From positions 1-57,804 of the forward strand of contig JALWRC010000059.1 of assembly GCA_027080725.1 (NCBI GenBank): a DNA stretch of 57,804 bases, in the 5' to 3' direction. This document shows, one piece after another, positions 9,901-17,780 of the stretch. A program made the position numbers and the translations under genes. Each line of letters opens with the position of its first letter. Position 1 is the stretch's first letter. Below the pieces are notes generated by a model. It did no database searches. It saw only the letters and a list, made by a program, of their open reading frames with translations, and was not told the DNA's origin. The DNA is from Saprospiraceae bacterium. Its GTDB lineage: Bacteria; Bacteroidota; Bacteroidia; Chitinophagales; Saprospiraceae.

Positions 9901-12198
9901 AGAAGTGTCCGATACCAGGCGGCAATCCTTATCCTGCAATGCATCCACGTGACAGGCCACATCGGTCCATCTGTAATCGGCCCAGGGAAGGGATTTGGGT
10001 GTGCCGCAACGCTGATAATAAAAGGTGCGCACCGCTTCTTTCAATACCCGGTCATACACACTGTCCCGGATACTAAATGCATACGAACCCGTGTCCTTTC
10101 CGGCCTCTGTTATGAAATAGTCGCCCGCAGTGCTCAGACTACTAAAGTCCAGCCACCAACACTTATCTCCGGATTGGTCGTGCTGCATGCCCCCTTTCCA
10201 TAAAACCGGTGAAAAACTGCTGACCACTGTACTATCCGATTGTTTTTTTATTTCATACATGGAAGCTGCCGTATAGCTGTCCGAAGAGTCATATCCCACC
10301 ATGGGGTCCCGCAATACGGCAATTTTCTTGTCGCCGGGTCGATACCCCAAATGATCCACACAAATAAACGAACTCGCCGTCACATGTGGTGTCTTGGGGA
10401 CTACAAACGTCGCTCCGAGCTCCTCTTGCCCGGTATTGAAATTGGCGTCATAGCTGCTCAACGACCAAACCTCACCGGATGCCATATCCCCGACATACAA
10501 ATCGTATCCGCCCTTGGTGCCAGGCCGGGTGCTTGAAAACAACAATAAATCGTCCTTGGCGTACATGGGCTGCGAATAATCAAAAGTGTCCACAAACGAA
10601 ATTTTTTGGGTGATCCCGCCTTCTTCGATATACAATTGGTCGATATGCCGGGTAGCGCTTACCCACCGGGTGTAAACGTGTTTGTCCGGGGTAATTGTCG
10701 CCGGATAATACTCCTGGTTCATGCTCAAGTCATGGAGCGCCTGGTCTCCTGAGCCGTCCGTCTTTATCCGGAAAACATCCGCTTTTTCAACCGTATCCTT
10801 GGTATAGTATATTTCGTCTCCTTTGGGGGAATAAACGGGGTTTTCGACGATTTTATCCCCGGGAGGAGTAATGGTGTTAAGGATGTTGCCATCCAGGTCC
10901 ATCTCTTGAAAACGAAACTTGAATCCCCCGTCATAATAACGCTCTTTGTAGATGATTTTTCTTCCGTCGGGAGAGAAGTGAGGAAACTCCTCCCGAGTAT
11001 TTCTCGCATCGGTCAGGTTGACGGGGTTGGAGGTCGAATCGACATCCCAGATAAAGATATCCCAATCGTCTGTACCTGTATCAAACCCCATGAAGGTGAG
11101 GTGTTTGCCATCCGGCGAAAAATGCGGATAAATGGTATTTTCGACATTGGTCCAAGGGGCACTGATATGCCGCAAGGTATCCTTATCAAAATCATAGAGA
11201 TACAATTCCCCGTCTTGTGCCCCCCACGAAGTGTATCGAAAGAAGGCCATCTTCCCGGCAATAACCGGCGGAGGCGGTGGTGTGGTATTGTGCATGACCG
11301 TGTAGGTAAACCACACATAGCCATCGACATTCATCTTTTGTTTCCACGCTCCGGTATCATCATCCCACCCGTTTTGTCCATGGAGCCAGGTGAGGTAGGG
11401 GCGCTCTTCGGAGTGGGACTTAAGCCAGGGGCCCATAAAATTGTCTTCCCCCGAAAAGATGGGCATGATATGAATAAAATTCGTAGAGTCAGTCAGGGGC
11501 TTTAACCGGTATTTTTTGTAGTTGTAGATAGAGTTTCCGTTGTTGTACACATCCGATTTGCGATAGTAATGTACCAGCACCCGGTCCACACAAGAGGCCA
11601 CCTGGGCACACTGTTTTTCGGTGGGATTGCCGATGTACATCTCCGAGTGCAGCCAGTCGTACTCGTCACAAAGGGAGTCCAGCTTGCACAGCTCCGGATA
11701 AATGAAGGAAAAAGCGCCCGCCGTATCACAGGGAAGTCCCCGGGGTTGGAGATATGTCGTGCAGTAATACCCTCCCGGTCCCGTAGAATTGGAGTTCCAA
11801 AATTCAAATTCCATGTTGTACACATCAAAGCGTTGATTGGGCGTATTGATATGGTCCAAATTGTAATCGTGAATGGCATCAAAGGAGGAATATTTTTCAC
11901 CGATAGCCCCCACCTGCTTTATGCCATAACTATTTTTTGCCTTTGATATGAAATCGCTGAGTGGTTTGGCCGTAGTGGGATCTGTGATGTCAAAGATATG
12001 TTTGTGGATATAGTTGATATTATAGCATATCAGATAGTCATACCCGCTGTCCTTTGCATATTGGAGCAATTCGTTTTCCTTATAGTAATCCCCGATGATA
12101 TATTTGAGGCCATCTACATACATCGCTTTCGTTTGTGCGGTGAGGCCGGACCAATACATCATAAAAAAGATAATAGAACTATACTTGAGATACTTCAT
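6961..12198 (-). CDS. Secreted multidomain GH9 cellulase with beta-propeller and beta-helix
   Basis: This 1745-residue protein joins domains seldom seen together. After a signal peptide (residues 1-22) comes an unrecognised region (24-300) and a proline linker (307-311). PD40/TolB-like propeller blades follow at about 315-600, including YPHFSPDGK, FPHFSPDGR and PVYSPKGDE. A CelD-type Ig domain lies at about 610-712. The GH9 catalytic domain spans about 718-1205, with DLSGGWHDAGDHNKY at 772-786 carrying the catalytic aspartates, PGYLVGGPN near 1142-1150, and the late EITEN segment where the family's acid glutamate lies. A DUF1565-type beta-helix starts at 1216 (YFVSTNGDN), and the last 70 residues are an NWSKGTVP module. 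GH9 enzymes cleave beta-1,4-glucans, so a secreted cellulase role is likely. I placed the start at 12198 because the longer frame from 12333 precedes the signal peptide by 45 unlikely residues. Confidence 0.85.
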   Translation of the reverse strand: MKYLKYSSIIFFMMYWSGLTAQTKAMYVDGLKYIIGDYYKENELLQYAKDSGYDYLICYNINYIHKHIFDITDPTTAKPLSDFISKAKNSYGIKQVGAIGEKYSSFDAIHDYNLDHINTPNQRFDVYNMEFEFWNSNSTGPGGYYCTTYLQPRGLPCDTAGAFSFIYPELCKLDSLCDEYDWLHSEMYIGNPTEKQCAQVASCVDRVLVHYYRKSDVYNNGNSIYNYKKYRLKPLTDSTNFIHIMPIFSGEDNFMGPWLKSHSEERPYLTWLHGQNGWDDDTGAWKQKMNVDGYVWFTYTVMHNTTPPPPPVIAGKMAFFRYTSWGAQDGELYLYDFDKDTLRHISAPWTNVENTIYPHFSPDGKHLTFMGFDTGTDDWDIFIWDVDSTSNPVNLTDARNTREEFPHFSPDGRKIIYKERYYDGGFKFRFQEMDLDGNILNTITPPGDKIVENPVYSPKGDEIYYTKDTVEKADVFRIKTDGSGDQALHDLSMNQEYYPATITPDKHVYTRWVSATRHIDQLYIEEGGITQKISFVDTFDYSQPMYAKDDLLLFSSTRPGTKGGYDLYVGDMASGEVWSLSSYDANFNTGQEELGATFVVPKTPHVTASSFICVDHLGYRPGDKKIAVLRDPMVGYDSSDSYTAASMYEIKKQSDSTVVSSFSPVLWKGGMQHDQSGDKCWWLDFSSLSTAGDYFITEAGKDTGSYAFSIRDSVYDRVLKEAVRTFYYQRCGTPKSLPWADYRWTDVACHVDALQDKDCRLVSDTSAATSRDLSGGWHDAGDHNKYINFTDVAVHDLLSAYEEHPAVWGDDYDIPESGNGIPDILDETKWELDWMLKMQKSDGSELHKVSVTQWGGSTCPPSSEKLVRRYAPATASATINACGVFAHAAIVFGNLPDKRMQAYADTLRQAAEDAWNWIDTHPGDIPSNYDNAGFVNAVAEDDSYTQYANITAASAYLLVLTGDTTKYRTYFDGHYTDTHLFQWTSIAIYFKDPQINSALLYYSISPYSSPAVVTAIRDKYMEAATNSFSNFDIINKYNDSTDAYRAYLYNCGWGSNAYRAYGGTAFTNIVRYGLDTINDSSHLDAARGYLHFLHGTNRLQQFYLTNLRSIGAEHSVPEFYHGWFADSTGYDNVDSCLYGPAPGYLVGGPNETYVSPGPDTIAPPEFQPWQKSYKNWNNVDDDSWEITENQDRYQSAYIKLLSRFVTTQYNPLHKEYFVSTNGDNTNPGTLQRPWRDIVYACHHATPGSTIHVLEGQFKEQVTVGVDSIYVHNFLERPVLIDGSDETGGPMIEIHNRKGVTFDGFELANAEYLDAQGVLIHGKCRDITIRNFVIHDIHFSSDSTDPVNATTNAQPIIVYGDSMSAVSHLILSDNLIYDCRVGYSEALAVNGNVDTFEIMRNIIRDVPNIGIDMIGYEGTAPSASVDKARHGKCYENTVHDCQSAYAANAGIYVDGGRDIDILRNTCYRNIWGIEVGCENTGRSTRRVKVHNNVLYRNAKAGIALGGYDYPSGSGKVKDCQVYNNTLFDNDTLNDYEAEINLTYAENCQIKNNVVFSKNSDQLIILQSSNTPPVDVMLDSNLYYLTAGAANAEFEWQGTSYTGFTAWKNGTQQDSNTIFANPLFVDTSVFPPDLHLLSGSPAIEAGTNYSFITVDRDSIPRPQLRFVDKGAYEYGNYWIGKVSHDWHTAANWSKGTVPLSTESVTIPPPEFYIYYPRVMAAAQVHAIYLYGDSKIEIDPGISFQVGN

Positions 12199-12601
12199 AC
12201 TACTTCTAAAGCTTACACTTAACGACATATAAAATGGGGGAAACGGAGCAAAACCCGGGTTTTGCTCCATTACTAAAGACAAAGCTAAGCAATATTCTCT
12301 TTGAAAGGGTAAGGAGCGCGTTGTAGAATGCACAAAATCTTCCGGAAAACGGTTTTACCACGATTTTTGTACGGTACAAAGATGATCGATGTTGTTAGAG
12401 GTAGCTTTAACCGAATGATCAGAGGGAGCAACACTATACACCAAAATATCGGCAGCTTTACATACCATTTCATAATTTGGCGTAAATTTGTAATCAGCAA
12501 TTCAGATATTACGCCAAAATCCGAATTGAGAACGTCGAATTTAAGCATTATTAGGAAGAATAGGTTTTTAAAAGACATGAATCTAAGAGGGTGCGTTCAT
12601 G

Positions 12602-12693
12602 TTTACACTGCACTTCGCTATCGCTCGTACTGGGCTACAAAGTTGACATCCCTACGGGATTGTTATTGCTTTTCTTGATAGAAGTGTGCAGTT
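12602..12693. repeat. Small inverted-repeat element with ATCCCTACGGGAT core
   Basis: The central part, CTACAAAGTTGACATCCCTA followed by CGGGAT, resembles a second site at 36567-36604 (CCACAAAGAGGACATCCCTA followed by AAGGAT). Imperfect arms of about 14-18 bases flank the core. This suggests a decayed dispersed repeat. No coding capacity is seen. Confidence 0.45.
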
Positions 12694-12744
12694 TGTAAGA
12701 CAACCTCTCTTTTTACCATGCGTCGTGGTCTTAAGAATTTTTTA

Positions 12745-12752
12745 TATCTTTG
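12745..12752 (+). promoter_or_regulatory. -7 box TATCTTTG upstream of the FadL-type gene
   Basis: This is a perfect match to the Bacteroidota TAnnTTTG consensus, 68 bases before the ATG at 12821. A TTTG -33 element is not visible at normal spacing. Confidence 0.55.
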
Positions 12753-12820
12753 GTGCGGACAAAAATATATGTAGCTGTACAGTTACACACAGTATTACTT
12801 CTTAACTAAACTAAAGACAT

Positions 12821-14389
12821 ATGAAAAGACAATTACTCTCGTTTGTCGTATTCTCTCTGCTTTCCGGATGGGCTTTTGCCGGAGGAATCGTAACAAACAC
12901 CAATCAAAGTGCCACTTTTATCCGGATGTTGGCACGGGATGCTTCTACCGGTGTAGACGCCGTTTTTTTTAATCCTGCCGGATTGACGCAATTGGAAGAC
13001 GGATTTTATATCCAAGTCAACTCGCAAACCATTAGTCAGAGTCGCACCATTAACAATAGTGCGCTCAATAAAGACTATATTGGCAAAACCTTTGTGCCTG
13101 TACTTCCTACCGCTTACCTCGTGTACAAAACGGGCAAACTGGCGATTTCAGGAGGTTTTGAAGTCATCGGAGGTGGGGGCAGTGCCAACTTCCCTGACGG
13201 TCTTCCGGATTTTGAATTGCAACTCGCCAATGCTGCCAAAACAGACCTTGCTAAATTTGGTGTAACTACTTATAGTGCTGATATGAGCTTGACCGGTTCT
13301 TCTGTGTACTACGGCATTCAAGCCGGTGTATCTTATCAGGTCAATGAGATGATCTCTTTTGGATTGGGTGCGCGTTATGTCATTGCCAACAACACCACCA
13401 CCGGTTATTTGCGAGACATTAAGTTCAACTTCGGCGGCGGAGATTTGGTAAAAGCCACTGACTTCTTTACCGGACAAGCCAATGCCTTGCAACCTGCAGT
13501 CGATGCCACCGGAAAAATTGTGGCAGGCGGAGGAGGAAAGTTTACCCTTATGCAGCTTCAAGGAGCCGGTATCATCACTGCTGATGAAAAAGCACAATTG
13601 GTCGGAGCTCTTAAGGCTTTAGGATTTACTGACGACCAGATCAATGCGATGAATGCAGAAATGATTAACGGCACCTTCAAAGGCGCACAAGATAAGCTTA
13701 AAGGCGCTGCTGCAGGATTCGCTGATAAAGAAGCCGACGTAAAGCAAACCGGAAGTGGCATTACCCCGATTGTGAGCATGGACGTTAACCTGGGCAATCT
13801 GGGATTTTCCCTGAAGTATGAGCACAAGACCGCCATGAAGGTGACTACCAAAGTGACCAAAGATGACTTTGGTCTCTTTAAGGATGGAGAAGAAGTGCCC
13901 AACGAACTTCCCGCTATGATTGCTGCCGGGATGAGGTACCATGTTTCGGATAAACTCGATATGCAACTAGGCCTCCATTATTACTTGGATAAAGGCGCAA
14001 AATACGGTAAGAGGAATGATGCAAAAGAATTTGTTACCAATGGTGAAACGACGACCATCAATGGAAATGAAACCTCTTTCCTATCCGGCAACACCGTCGA
14101 AATCGGTGGCGGTTTGGAATACCATTTGACAGAGTTGCTCGGACTGAGTTTTGGGGCACTCTACGTGAAGACCAATCCCAATCCGGAATATCAATCCTCT
14201 CTGAGTTATACCTTGAGCACGACCACTTTGGGTGGAGGTGTTTCGTATATCGTATCGGACAATCTCGGAGTGGAAGCAGGCGTGTCATACACAATTTACC
14301 AACCATATACCAAAGATTATACAGGCTATAAAGAGACTTATGATAAGTCCGCACTGGTGTTTGCTCTTGGAGTGAATTACCGTATGTAG
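12821..14389 (+). CDS. FadL/OmpP1/TodX-family outer membrane transporter
   Basis: Members of this family are 14-stranded outer membrane barrels that take up long-chain fatty acids or other hydrophobic compounds. The 522-residue product has a signal peptide (residues 1-20). The typical mature start follows, GGIVTNTNQSATF and then DAVFFNPAGLTQL, whose NPAG motif marks the FadL N-terminal hatch region. Later segments alternate as amphipathic strands (for example GFSLKYEHKTAMKV and MQLGLHYYLDKG), and the chain ends VFALGVNYRM, a proper barrel terminus with a hydrophobic last residue region. An alanine- and lysine-rich stretch at about 230-300 probably forms an extracellular loop. The gene stands alone, with a promoter box upstream and a strong hairpin terminator downstream. 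The exact substrate cannot be told from sequence. Confidence 0.9.
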   Translation: MKRQLLSFVVFSLLSGWAFAGGIVTNTNQSATFIRMLARDASTGVDAVFFNPAGLTQLEDGFYIQVNSQTISQSRTINNSALNKDYIGKTFVPVLPTAYLVYKTGKLAISGGFEVIGGGGSANFPDGLPDFELQLANAAKTDLAKFGVTTYSADMSLTGSSVYYGIQAGVSYQVNEMISFGLGARYVIANNTTTGYLRDIKFNFGGGDLVKATDFFTGQANALQPAVDATGKIVAGGGGKFTLMQLQGAGIITADEKAQLVGALKALGFTDDQINAMNAEMINGTFKGAQDKLKGAAAGFADKEADVKQTGSGITPIVSMDVNLGNLGFSLKYEHKTAMKVTTKVTKDDFGLFKDGEEVPNELPAMIAAGMRYHVSDKLDMQLGLHYYLDKGAKYGKRNDAKEFVTNGETTTINGNETSFLSGNTVEIGGGLEYHLTELLGLSFGALYVKTNPNPEYQSSLSYTLSTTTLGGGVSYIVSDNLGVEAGVSYTIYQPYTKDYTGYKETYDKSALVFALGVNYRM

Positions 14390-14414
14390 TAATCTCTTAT
14401 TTCATAGTATAATG

Positions 14415-14446
14415 AAAAGCAGGGCTCAAAAATGAGTCCTGCTTTT
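14415..14446. terminator. Rho-independent terminator after the FadL-type gene, possibly bidirectional
   Basis: A 13-bp stem (AAAAGCAGGGCTC against GAGTCCTGCTTTT, with one G-T wobble) and a 6-base loop end in TTTT. The run of A at the left arm lets it also serve the convergent uvrC transcript. Confidence 0.85.
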
Positions 14447-14471
14447 GTGTTTTTACCATCAATAATGTAAA

Positions 14472-16283
14472 CTACTCCTCCTCTTCCGGATGGAAGTAGC
14501 GGAATACCTTGCCGGCTTTGTCTTTGCCAATCTCTGCTTCCAAGCTGGACAAATCCAATGCTTGAATACGGGAGACCGATCCGAATTTCTGCAACAGCTT
14601 TGCCGATATTTTGTCCCCTATCCCCGGGATATCCGTAAGTTGGGTCTGCAAAAAGAATTTAGACCTCGTATCCCGGTGAAAGCTGATAGCAAACCGGTGG
14701 GCTTCATTGCGGACATGCTGCAATAATTTCAAAGACTCGGACTTTTTGTCGATATAAACAGGGATGCTATCTCCGGGAAAGAAGATTTCTTCCAGCCTTT
14801 TGGCGATTCCGATAACTACGACCTGGTCTTCGATACCGAGTTTTCGAAGACTTTTCATGGCAGAACTCAGTTGCCCCTTGCCCCCATCGATAACGATGAG
14901 CTGAGGTAAGCCGGATGATTCCTTGAGCAGCCGTTTATAACGCCGGTAGACGATTTCCTCCATCGATGCAAAATCATTGGGTCCCTCGACAGTTTTGATA
15001 TGAAAATGCCGGTAATCCTTCTTGGATGGTTTGGCCGCCCGGAAAACAACACAAGAAGCTACCGGATGGGCTCCCTGGATATTGGAGTTGTCAAAACACT
15101 CGATATGCATGGGCATTTTATCCATACGCAAGTCCGATTGTAGGGTCTTAAGGATGCGTTCTACTGAGTTCTTCTTCTGCGTGGCGTTGGCTTTTTGTTT
15201 TTTGCTTTGTAGCAGGAAGTATTTGACATTCTTTTGGGAGAGCTCGAGCAGTTTGAGTTTATCCCCGCGCTTGGGCAAGGTTTGGGTGAGGCCGGTATCG
15301 ATTAGAGGAACGGGGAAAGGGACGATGATTTCGGTATTAATGCTGTGGTATTTCTCACGGATTTCATGGAGTGCAAAAGCGAGGATGTCTTCCGGTTCGC
15401 GGTTGAGGTTCATTTCGATTTCTGCGGTGTAGCTGTTAATGATGGCGCCGTCTTTGACCATGAGGTAGTTGACATAGGCGATATCTCCATCGGATTCGAG
15501 AGAGAACACATCTACATCCCCGACCTGAGTTGAGACCACCGTGGACTTGCTCTGATAATCTTTAAAGACCTCCAGTCGCTCTTTCCATTGGGCCGCCTCT
15601 TCAAATGCCAGCGCTTCTGCTGCAGTATTCATTTGCTTCTTTACAAATTCCTTGACGGAGCGAAATTTACCGCTGAGGATATTTTTTACCTGGCGTATTT
15701 TTTCATTGTAGTCCTCTTCTTTTTCATAACCTACACAGGGGCCCAGGCAGTTTTTGATATGGTATTCGAGGCAGAGTTTGATTTTGCCTTTGCGGATATT
15801 TTCCTCAGAGAGGTTGTAGGTACAAGTCCGTAGCGGAAACAGGGTTTTAATCAGTTCCAAGAGCATATTGGCCCGGTGTTTGGACGTGTATGGGCCGTAA
15901 TAATTGGAGCCGTCCTTGACGACTTTTCGCGTGAAGATGACCTGTGGAAAGCGCTCGTTTGTAATCTGGATATACACGTAGGTTTTGCCATCTTTAAGCA
16001 TGACGTTGTAGCGGGGTTGGAAGCGCTTAATCATGGTGTTTTCGAGGAGCAATGCATCCTGTTCGGTATCGACGATGGTGTACTCTATTTTGGATGCATG
16101 TCGGCGCAGCGACCGGACTTTAAACGGGGTTTTGGCCGATTCGCTGAAGTAAGAAGCCAGCCGGTTTCTGAGACTTTTGGCCTTTCCCACATAGAGTACT
16201 TCCCCATTTTTTGATATGAAATGGTACACTCCCGGCAGACGGGGAATGGTGGGGGCCTTCTTTTTGAATTCAGCGATTGTCAT
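14472..16283 (-). CDS. uvrC: UvrABC excinuclease subunit C
   Basis: UvrC makes the two incisions around a DNA lesion in nucleotide excision repair. The 603-residue protein is full length. The N-terminal GIY-YIG nuclease has GVYHFI at residues 18-23 and YVGKAKSLRNR at 31-41. A cysteine-containing segment (CLEYHIKNCLGPC) lies near 170, followed by the UVR helix pair for UvrB contact at about 200-240. The RNase H-like 5' nuclease has HIECFDNSN and VIDGGKGQL, and a C-terminal helix-hairpin-helix includes LTDIPGIGDKISAKLLQKFGS. Its ATG overlaps the rnhB stop in an ATGA, so the two are translationally coupled. A TATGAAATGG copy falls in the codons for YHFIS. Confidence 0.98.
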   Translation of the reverse strand: MTIAEFKKKAPTIPRLPGVYHFISKNGEVLYVGKAKSLRNRLASYFSESAKTPFKVRSLRRHASKIEYTIVDTEQDALLLENTMIKRFQPRYNVMLKDGKTYVYIQITNERFPQVIFTRKVVKDGSNYYGPYTSKHRANMLLELIKTLFPLRTCTYNLSEENIRKGKIKLCLEYHIKNCLGPCVGYEKEEDYNEKIRQVKNILSGKFRSVKEFVKKQMNTAAEALAFEEAAQWKERLEVFKDYQSKSTVVSTQVGDVDVFSLESDGDIAYVNYLMVKDGAIINSYTAEIEMNLNREPEDILAFALHEIREKYHSINTEIIVPFPVPLIDTGLTQTLPKRGDKLKLLELSQKNVKYFLLQSKKQKANATQKKNSVERILKTLQSDLRMDKMPMHIECFDNSNIQGAHPVASCVVFRAAKPSKKDYRHFHIKTVEGPNDFASMEEIVYRRYKRLLKESSGLPQLIVIDGGKGQLSSAMKSLRKLGIEDQVVVIGIAKRLEEIFFPGDSIPVYIDKKSESLKLLQHVRNEAHRFAISFHRDTRSKFFLQTQLTDIPGIGDKISAKLLQKFGSVSRIQALDLSSLEAEIGKDKAGKVFRYFHPEEEE

Positions 16284-16885
16284 CTGATACCGGATTTCTT
16301 TTCGTCTCCCAAAAGATTAAAACTCATGCGGTGATGCGGGGTTGGACCAAATCGTCTTATCCCGTCACGATGCTTTTTGGTGGGGTACCCCATATTGGTA
16401 TCCCAGCCGTAATGGGGAAATTTTCGATGTAGCCTTAGCATGTGCTCATCGCGATACGTTTTGGCAAGGATGCTGGCAGCGGCGATATTCATATATTTGC
16501 CGTCTCCTTTGACGACTGTTCGATAAGGGACAAATTTCCATGGTATGAAATAGTTGCCATCCACCAATATATGTCCCGGCGTGAGGTCCAATCCATCCAG
16601 CGCTTTGTGCATTGCCCGAATGGATGCCTGCAGAATATTGATACGGTCTATTTCGGTATTTTCCACATATGCCACTTTATATGACAAGGCCTTTTCCTCA
16701 ATGATGGGTCGAAGTCTTTCTCTTTGGTCGTGGGTCAACTGCTTGGAGTCGTTGAGTTCCCGGCAGACAAAATCCTCCGGTAGTATGACTGCAGCGGCAA
16801 CAACAGGTCCAGCCAGACAGCCCCGGCCGGCTTCATCCACCCCGGCCTCTTGATAGTCTTTCTGCCAACACAATTCGAGGGACAT
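16280..16885 (-). CDS. rnhB: Ribonuclease HII
   Basis: RNase HII cuts the RNA strand of RNA/DNA hybrids and removes single ribonucleotides from DNA. The 201-residue protein has the signature GVDEAGRGCLAGPVVAAAV with catalytic D17 and E18. DSKQLT follows at 46-51, then HILVDGN with the third acid at about D109, and the AAASILAKTYRDEHM helix. All active-site positions are present. The segment YFIPWKFVP at 112-120 looks like a lineage-specific replacement and contains a near copy (one mismatch) of the TATGAAATGG word. It is the middle gene of a LOG protein-rnhB-uvrC operon with a 3-base gap upstream and a 4-base overlap downstream. Confidence 0.97.
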   Translation of the reverse strand: MSLELCWQKDYQEAGVDEAGRGCLAGPVVAAAVILPEDFVCRELNDSKQLTHDQRERLRPIIEEKALSYKVAYVENTEIDRINILQASIRAMHKALDGLDLTPGHILVDGNYFIPWKFVPYRTVVKGDGKYMNIAAASILAKTYRDEHMLRLHRKFPHYGWDTNMGYPTKKHRDGIRRFGPTPHHRMSFNLLGDEKKSGIR

Positions 16886-16888
16886 GGC

Positions 16889-17494
16889 TCAGGCTTTTTT
16901 TACGGCAGCATACTTGGAGTATTCTTCTTTCCAGACCGGGGCATTTCTCAGAGCGGGAAGGACTTCTTCCGGTTTTTCTACGGCCGTCCACAGGTCATCG
17001 TGTCTTTCATCCATAAAGCGCTCGTCGATGGCCCGCTCCATGAGCTGTATCAAGGGGTCATAATATCCATCTATATTCAGGATAACCACCGGGTGGGTTA
17101 TTTTACCGAGACGCTTAAGGGTGATGGCTTCGAGGAATTCTTCGAAGGTGCCGGTACCTCCCGGCAATACCACAATAGAATCTGCGTGTTCGAAAAAAGC
17201 CATTTTTCGTTCGGACATGGTCTCGACTTCAATCATGGTAGTCAGTCCGGGATGCTGCTTCTCGATATCGATCATAAATGTCGGCAAAATGCCGGTAATA
17301 TCGCCTCCTAACCGTACTGCCGTATCAGCCAACTGTCCCATGAGGCCCTCCCGGCCTCCCCCGCATACCAAACGTATCCCCGCGGAGATGAGACCGGCTG
17401 CAAGCTGATCTGCCCCTTGAAAGTATTTGGGGTCGATGGCAGCGCTGGAAGCACAGTAAATACAGACGCTTTTGATGTCGTGGTTGAATGTCAT
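16889..17494 (-). CDS. LOG-family Rossmann-fold protein (cytokinin riboside 5'-monophosphate phosphoribohydrolase type)
   Basis: Proteins of this family release the base from nucleoside 5'-monophosphates; in plants and some bacteria they make free cytokinins, while in most bacteria the physiological substrate is uncertain. With the ATG at 17494 the product is 201 residues. It has the two diagnostic motifs: GGGREGLMG at 45-53 and PGGTGTFEE at 111-119. The upstream extension to 17593 would add 33 residues without family match, so I rejected it. A TATCTTTA sequence at 17519-17526 on the minus strand is a possible -7 box for the whole operon with rnhB and uvrC. Confidence 0.92.
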   Translation of the reverse strand: MTFNHDIKSVCIYCASSAAIDPKYFQGADQLAAGLISAGIRLVCGGGREGLMGQLADTAVRLGGDITGILPTFMIDIEKQHPGLTTMIEVETMSERKMAFFEHADSIVVLPGGTGTFEEFLEAITLKRLGKITHPVVILNIDGYYDPLIQLMERAIDERFMDERHDDLWTAVEKPEEVLPALRNAPVWKEEYSKYAAVKKA

Positions 17495-17780
17495 GGTCCT
17501 TCGGTTTGATAAGGAGTGTAAAGATATCATTAATTTGATGAAACCGAGGTGAATAACAGAGGCATGTGTGTAAGAAACACCAATGGTCTGCATTCAAATT
17601 GAAATGCAAAAACAAGGGTCTAAACGTGAAAACTCAAATTTATCTCCCCTTCCTTATCCAATTTTCTCAACATATTTTACCTTTACATTTGGATTATTTG
17701 TGCCATTCCTCTCAAGATATTGATTGCCTGTTATTGGGCAGGGGAGTAATATTAAGTAACTTTACCTGATTTTGTATCTT

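Larger units (their letters stand above)
12199..12820. other. Intergenic region between divergent secreted-protein and FadL genes
   Basis: There is no supported gene. It contains a TATGAAATGG copy on the minus strand at 12465-12474. It also holds a small element at about 12602-12693 with the hairpin-like ATCCCTACGGGAT at its centre and imperfect inverted arms (TTACACTGCACTTC against GAAGTGTGCAGTTTGTAA). The promoter box of the FadL gene is near the right end. Confidence 0.6.

Noticed and set aside
12199-12333. N-terminal extension of the GH9 chimera
   Set aside because: The extra 45 residues precede a clear signal peptide at 12198 and look like untranslated DNA.
17495-17593. N-terminal extension of the LOG-family protein
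   Set aside because: It adds 33 residues with no family similarity; the ATG at 17494 gives the normal length.
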